DNA of 64,000 nt. Source: Spartobacteria bacterium. GTDB lineage: Bacteria; Verrucomicrobiota; Verrucomicrobiia; Chthoniobacterales; UBA10450. Under the pieces are notes generated by a model, which did not search any database, was not told the DNA's origin, and was given only the letters and a program-made list of their open reading frames with translations. Of this stretch, positions 61,980 through 64,000 are shown piece by piece. The position numbers and the translations under genes are program-made. Within the stretch, counting starts at the first letter, position 1. Each line of letters starts with the position of its first letter. Where the stretch lies: positions 62,001-126,000 of the forward strand of contig JAJPGZ010000002.1 in the NCBI GenBank assembly GCA_021325495.1, given 5' to 3'.

Positions 61980-63304
61980 CTCGCGCTGGAAAACTTCTCC
62001 TCAATCAACCCATGCAAATGCCCGGCCATCGCCGTTTGATCGAGCCGTTGAATGACTTCGTTCAAGAAACCGGTGACGATGAGGCGTTGCGCAACTTTGA
62101 TCGGAATGCCGCGGGCGCGGAGATAGAAAAGTTCGTCTTCATTGACCTGACCGCTGGTCGCGCCGTGCGTGCAGCGGACGTTGTCGGCCAGAATTTCGAG
62201 GCCGGGCATTGAGTTCGCCTCGGAATCGTCGCTCAAAAGTAGATTGCGCACCTTCTGATACGCGTCGGTGAAATGCGCGTGCGGCTCGACCCGGATGAGG
62301 CCGCCGAACGTGCAACGCGCGCGGTCGTCGAGCGCGTTTTTGTAAAGCAGATCGCTCGCGGTGTGCGGCGAGACGTGGTCCTGCAACGTGCGCGCGTCGA
62401 ATTCCTGGTCGTTCGTCGCGACCGCGACCGCGAGCAGATCGCTGCGCGCGCCTTCGCCGACGAGCCGGCTCAAACTTTCGAACCGCGAATATTTTCCGCC
62501 GAGATGCAGATTCAAACTCATGGCCGACGCGTCGTGATCGACCGTGGTCGTGTTCATCTGCAACGCGCGCACGTTCGCGCCCCACGATTGCGCGCAAACA
62601 TACGTGACCTTCGCGCCCGGCTCGGCGATGAGATCGTTCACGCCGCAGGCGAAGCCTAACGAGTTGCGATCGCACGATTGGAAATGCTCGATCACCGTCA
62701 CCTTCGCCAGTTCGTCGGCGACGAGGAGCAAATGCGGGAAGATCGACATGTTGTCGCGGCGCAACCAATGGAAGATCTCGATCGGCAACTCTATCTCGAC
62801 CCCGCGCGGGACGAACAAAAACGTGCCGTTGGAAACGAACGCCTTGTGCAGCGCCGCGAACTTAGCCGAGCCGAGCACCGACGGCTGCGACATGAAATGT
62901 TTCCGGAAAAGATCGACATGTTCGACCATGGCGCGCTCGAGCGGCTGGAAAATCACGCCGCGCTTTTTCAGGTCGTCGGAAATGACGTCGCGCTCGATTA
63001 ATTGATCGTTCGCGAAAATCATCCGCCCCGCGACCTGATCGAGCCCGCGCGAATACTTCAGAACATTTTGTCGATCATCCTCGGAAAGCGGCCCCGGAAT
63101 TTTGAATGGCGATAGATCGAGAAGATCGACATTGGAAAATCGCCAGAGCTGATCCTTGCGCGTCGGATACGGGAACGCTTGGAACGATTCCCAAGCCGCG
63201 CGCTGCTGCTCGCGAAACCAATCCGGCAGTTCACGCACTTCGCGCGGGCCGGAGAGAACCCCGCCGGGCGACACGTCGACTGTAGTTGTTGCGCTTCGTG
63301 GCAT
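61976..63304 (-). CDS. sufD: Fe-S cluster assembly protein SufD
   Basis: 442 residues. SufD/SufB-family right-handed beta-helix (VALGGKYSR-like repeats), with the conserved C-terminal LEILADNVRCTHGATSGQVNEDELFYLRARGI. It scaffolds Fe-S clusters with SufB and SufC, which are not adjacent here. Short intergenic 38 bp from lysA; its downstream end overlaps the protease gene, an unusual neighbour. Confidence 0.93.
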   Translation of the reverse strand: MPRSATTTVDVSPGGVLSGPREVRELPDWFREQQRAAWESFQAFPYPTRKDQLWRFSNVDLLDLSPFKIPGPLSEDDRQNVLKYSRGLDQVAGRMIFANDQLIERDVISDDLKKRGVIFQPLERAMVEHVDLFRKHFMSQPSVLGSAKFAALHKAFVSNGTFLFVPRGVEIELPIEIFHWLRRDNMSIFPHLLLVADELAKVTVIEHFQSCDRNSLGFACGVNDLIAEPGAKVTYVCAQSWGANVRALQMNTTTVDHDASAMSLNLHLGGKYSRFESLSRLVGEGARSDLLAVAVATNDQEFDARTLQDHVSPHTASDLLYKNALDDRARCTFGGLIRVEPHAHFTDAYQKVRNLLLSDDSEANSMPGLEILADNVRCTHGATSGQVNEDELFYLRARGIPIKVAQRLIVTGFLNEVIQRLDQTAMAGHLHGLIEEKFSSAR

Positions 63305-63342
63305 AACAGAATTGGGAGGAACCTTAACGAAACATCGAGTCG

Positions 63343-64000
63343 CTAAGTAGGCAACTCGTCGCGCACAATATCGTCGAACGTCTGGCGTTTGCGAATGAGC
63401 GAAAATTTATCGCCGCGAACCAGCGCTTCCGCCGGCAGCGGCCGCGAATTGTAATTCGAGGCCATGACAAATCCGTACGCGCCCGCGCTCATGATGGCGA
63501 GCAAATCGCCTTCGCGCAGTGGCGGCATCTCGCGGTCCTGCGCGAAGAAATCTCCCGACTCACACACCGGACCGACGATGTCGATCTTGCGATTGTCGAT
63601 CTTGTCCGATTGCTTGACCGGCACGATTTGGTGATAGCTCTGATACAACGCCGGCCGAATGAGATCGTTCATTCCCGCATCGACGATCGCGAATTTCTTC
63701 GCCGCAGTTTCCTTGATGTAGCGAACGCGCGTGAGCAACACGCCCGCGTTACCAACAAGAAATCTTCCGGGCTCGATCAGCACTTGAATGTCGAGCTCGC
63801 GTAATGGCGGCACGATCGCGTCGGCATAATCGCCTACGCTGAACGCGGACGCTTCGCCGCCGTGATCGTGCCACCATTTGCCCGCGCCGCTTTCGAGCGC
63901 GCGTTTGTAAATAATTCCCATGCCGCCACCGATGCTGAAAAATTTGATGCCGTATTTATCTTTCAATTGTTTAACGAGCGGCGCGACTTTCTTGATGGCG
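63343..64000 (-). CDS. lysA: Diaminopimelate decarboxylase, 3' part (runs off window)
   Basis: About 219 residues visible, open to the right edge. Phosphate-binding/PLP motif FFSIGGGMGIIYK, EPGRFLVGNAGVLLTRV, GPVCESGDFFA and MSAGAYGFVMASNYNSRP are typical of DAP decarboxylase. Converts meso-diaminopimelate to lysine. A tandem iterated-word pair (63579-63603) lies near the middle. The start lies beyond the window. Confidence 0.92.
   Translation of the reverse strand, partial: AIKKVAPLVKQLKDKYGIKFFSIGGGMGIIYKRALESGAGKWWHDHGGEASAFSVGDYADAIVPPLRELDIQVLIEPGRFLVGNAGVLLTRVRYIKETAAKKFAIVDAGMNDLIRPALYQSYHQIVPVKQSDKIDNRKIDIVGPVCESGDFFAQDREMPPLREGDLLAIMSAGAYGFVMASNYNSRPLPAEALVRGDKFSLIRKRQTFDDIVRDELPT

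Larger units (their letters stand above)
133..62663. repeat. Second dispersed word GCCTAACGA / TCGTTAGGC
   Basis: About 65 copies of core CCTAAC/GTTAGG and about 50 with the flanking G/C, against about 8 expected for a random 7-mer. Examples: 4636, 8635, 11358, 13971, 14065, 14297, 15182, 15886, 16840, 19530, 20488, 20683, 21780, 24526, 25670, 25984, 26492, 26950, 33870, 36504, 36569, 36676, 37852, 42325, 42700, 44300, 44637, 45072, 45185, 45860, 46233, 51499, 54443, 55856, 56258, 56688, 58369, 59559, 60279, 60978, 62655. In frame it uses rare TTA, CTA and AGG codons. Confidence 0.75.
168..63603. repeat. Dispersed iterated word AAGATCGACA(A/T), all exact copies
   Basis: By-eye list of leftmost positions; small errors possible. 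Forward (AAGATCGACA): 1920, 2708, 6535, 8014, 8594, 8609, 10187, 11141, 11591, 11644, 11776, 12786, 13000, 14024, 14204, 16149, 16164, 17856, 19391, 19875, 20865, 21706, 22601, 22617, 23701, 25003, 25714, 27307, 27410, 27596, 29074, 30623, 31823, 32049, 33898, 34593, 34609, 35224, 36399, 37319, 37685, 38271, 40818, 41314, 43336, 43677, 44061, 44820, 45938, 47264, 49062, 49319, 49691, 50116, 50425, 50464, 51632, 52655, 52965, 53151, 53779, 55349, 55816, 56763, 57308, 62739, 62909, 63122. Reverse (TGTCGATCTT): 168, 185, 4665, 5177, 6238, 11938, 12491, 13636, 17099, 17491, 18991, 19240, 19855, 20453, 21056, 23719, 24151, 24833, 25341, 25449, 25941, 26349, 27816, 31004, 31494, 31993, 32645, 33709, 34766, 35120, 37047, 37784, 38539, 38959, 39931, 40691, 41332, 42093, 42481, 44317, 44918, 45652, 46182, 47393, 52270, 55552, 57926, 58449, 59632, 59692, 60455, 63579, 63594. 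Confidence 0.95.

Noticed and set aside
168-63603. Iterated word as CRISPR repeats, IS ends or Chi/KOPS sites
   Set aside because: Copies are dispersed, not regularly spaced arrays; no transposase; both orientations about equally common.
168-63603. Iterated word as cyanobacterial HIP1
   Set aside because: HIP1 is the palindrome GCGATCGC; this word is a non-palindromic 10-mer, and the other genes do not suggest a cyanobacterium.
1-64000. tRNA or rRNA genes
   Set aside because: No cloverleaf-like or rRNA-like stretch noticed by eye; gaps are short and contain repeats or word copies.

Overview
The window is a dense, GC-rich chromosomal segment of a Gram-negative bacterium. It holds about 68 protein genes, no rRNA, no recognisable tRNA, no CRISPR array and no prophage. 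An envelope with an outer membrane is indicated by two TonB/ExbB/ExbD loci, a beta-barrel-like protein and lipoproteins. A PEP-CTERM-type sorting tail, rpoN with an NtrC-type regulator, GxxExxY and CbiX/DR2241 genes and several palindromic repeat families fit a soil or freshwater Verrucomicrobiota (Chthoniobacterales-like) genome. That placement is inference from gene content, not a database match.

Layout. 0-6.2 kb: cyclase/TolB/TPR sensor, HTTM membrane pair, two related small secreted proteins, barrel protein. 6.2-10 kb: DUF721 protein, rpoN, two tiny secreted coiled-coil proteins, NtrC-type regulator. 10-18 kb: amidohydrolase, DR2241-type Fe-S protein, GAF protein, CbiX, aldo/keto reductase, PBP2, short UvrC. 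18-27.9 kb: site-2 protease, FAD reductase, folD, acyltransferase, ubiX, glyoxalase, D,D-carboxypeptidase, lipoprotein, MTA phosphorylase, miaB, glycosyltransferase. 27.9-31 kb: dnaN and dnaA with a 520-bp candidate origin region. 31-35 kb: def, exbD-exbB-tonB, DNA glycosylase. 35-46 kb: symporter, aspS, hisS, galE, 3D lipoprotein, PdeM-like phosphoesterase, mscL, leuS, rdgB. 46-49 kb: second TonB locus with two exbD genes. 49-58.5 kb: FAH-family and NAGPA-like genes, second TolB/TPR gene, an S-adenosylmethionine-cycle cluster (ArsR-methyltransferase, metK, inserted GxxExxY element, ahcY) and a SET-domain operon. 58.6-64 kb: PEP-CTERM protein, amino acid permease, trypsin-like protease, sufD and truncated lysA.

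The most striking signal is not a gene. The non-palindromic word AAGATCGACA, almost always followed by A or T, occurs about 121 times on the two strands by hand count (one per ~530 bp; about 0.12 expected for a random 10-mer). It occurs in coding sequence in all reading frames, fills intercistronic gaps, fuses to stop codons, and forms tandem pairs 15-17 bp apart and inverted pairs forming hairpins. A weaker second word, GCCTAACGA/TCGTTAGGC, accompanies it. This resembles DNA-uptake sequences (DUS/USS) or cyanobacterial HIP1 but matches neither. Other notable items: palindromic repeats that supply the start codons of PBP2, folD and aspS, a palindromic element inserted in frame in the glycosylase gene, a terminal-inverted-repeat element carrying GxxExxY, and recurrent TTGA stop/start overlaps with TTG starts.
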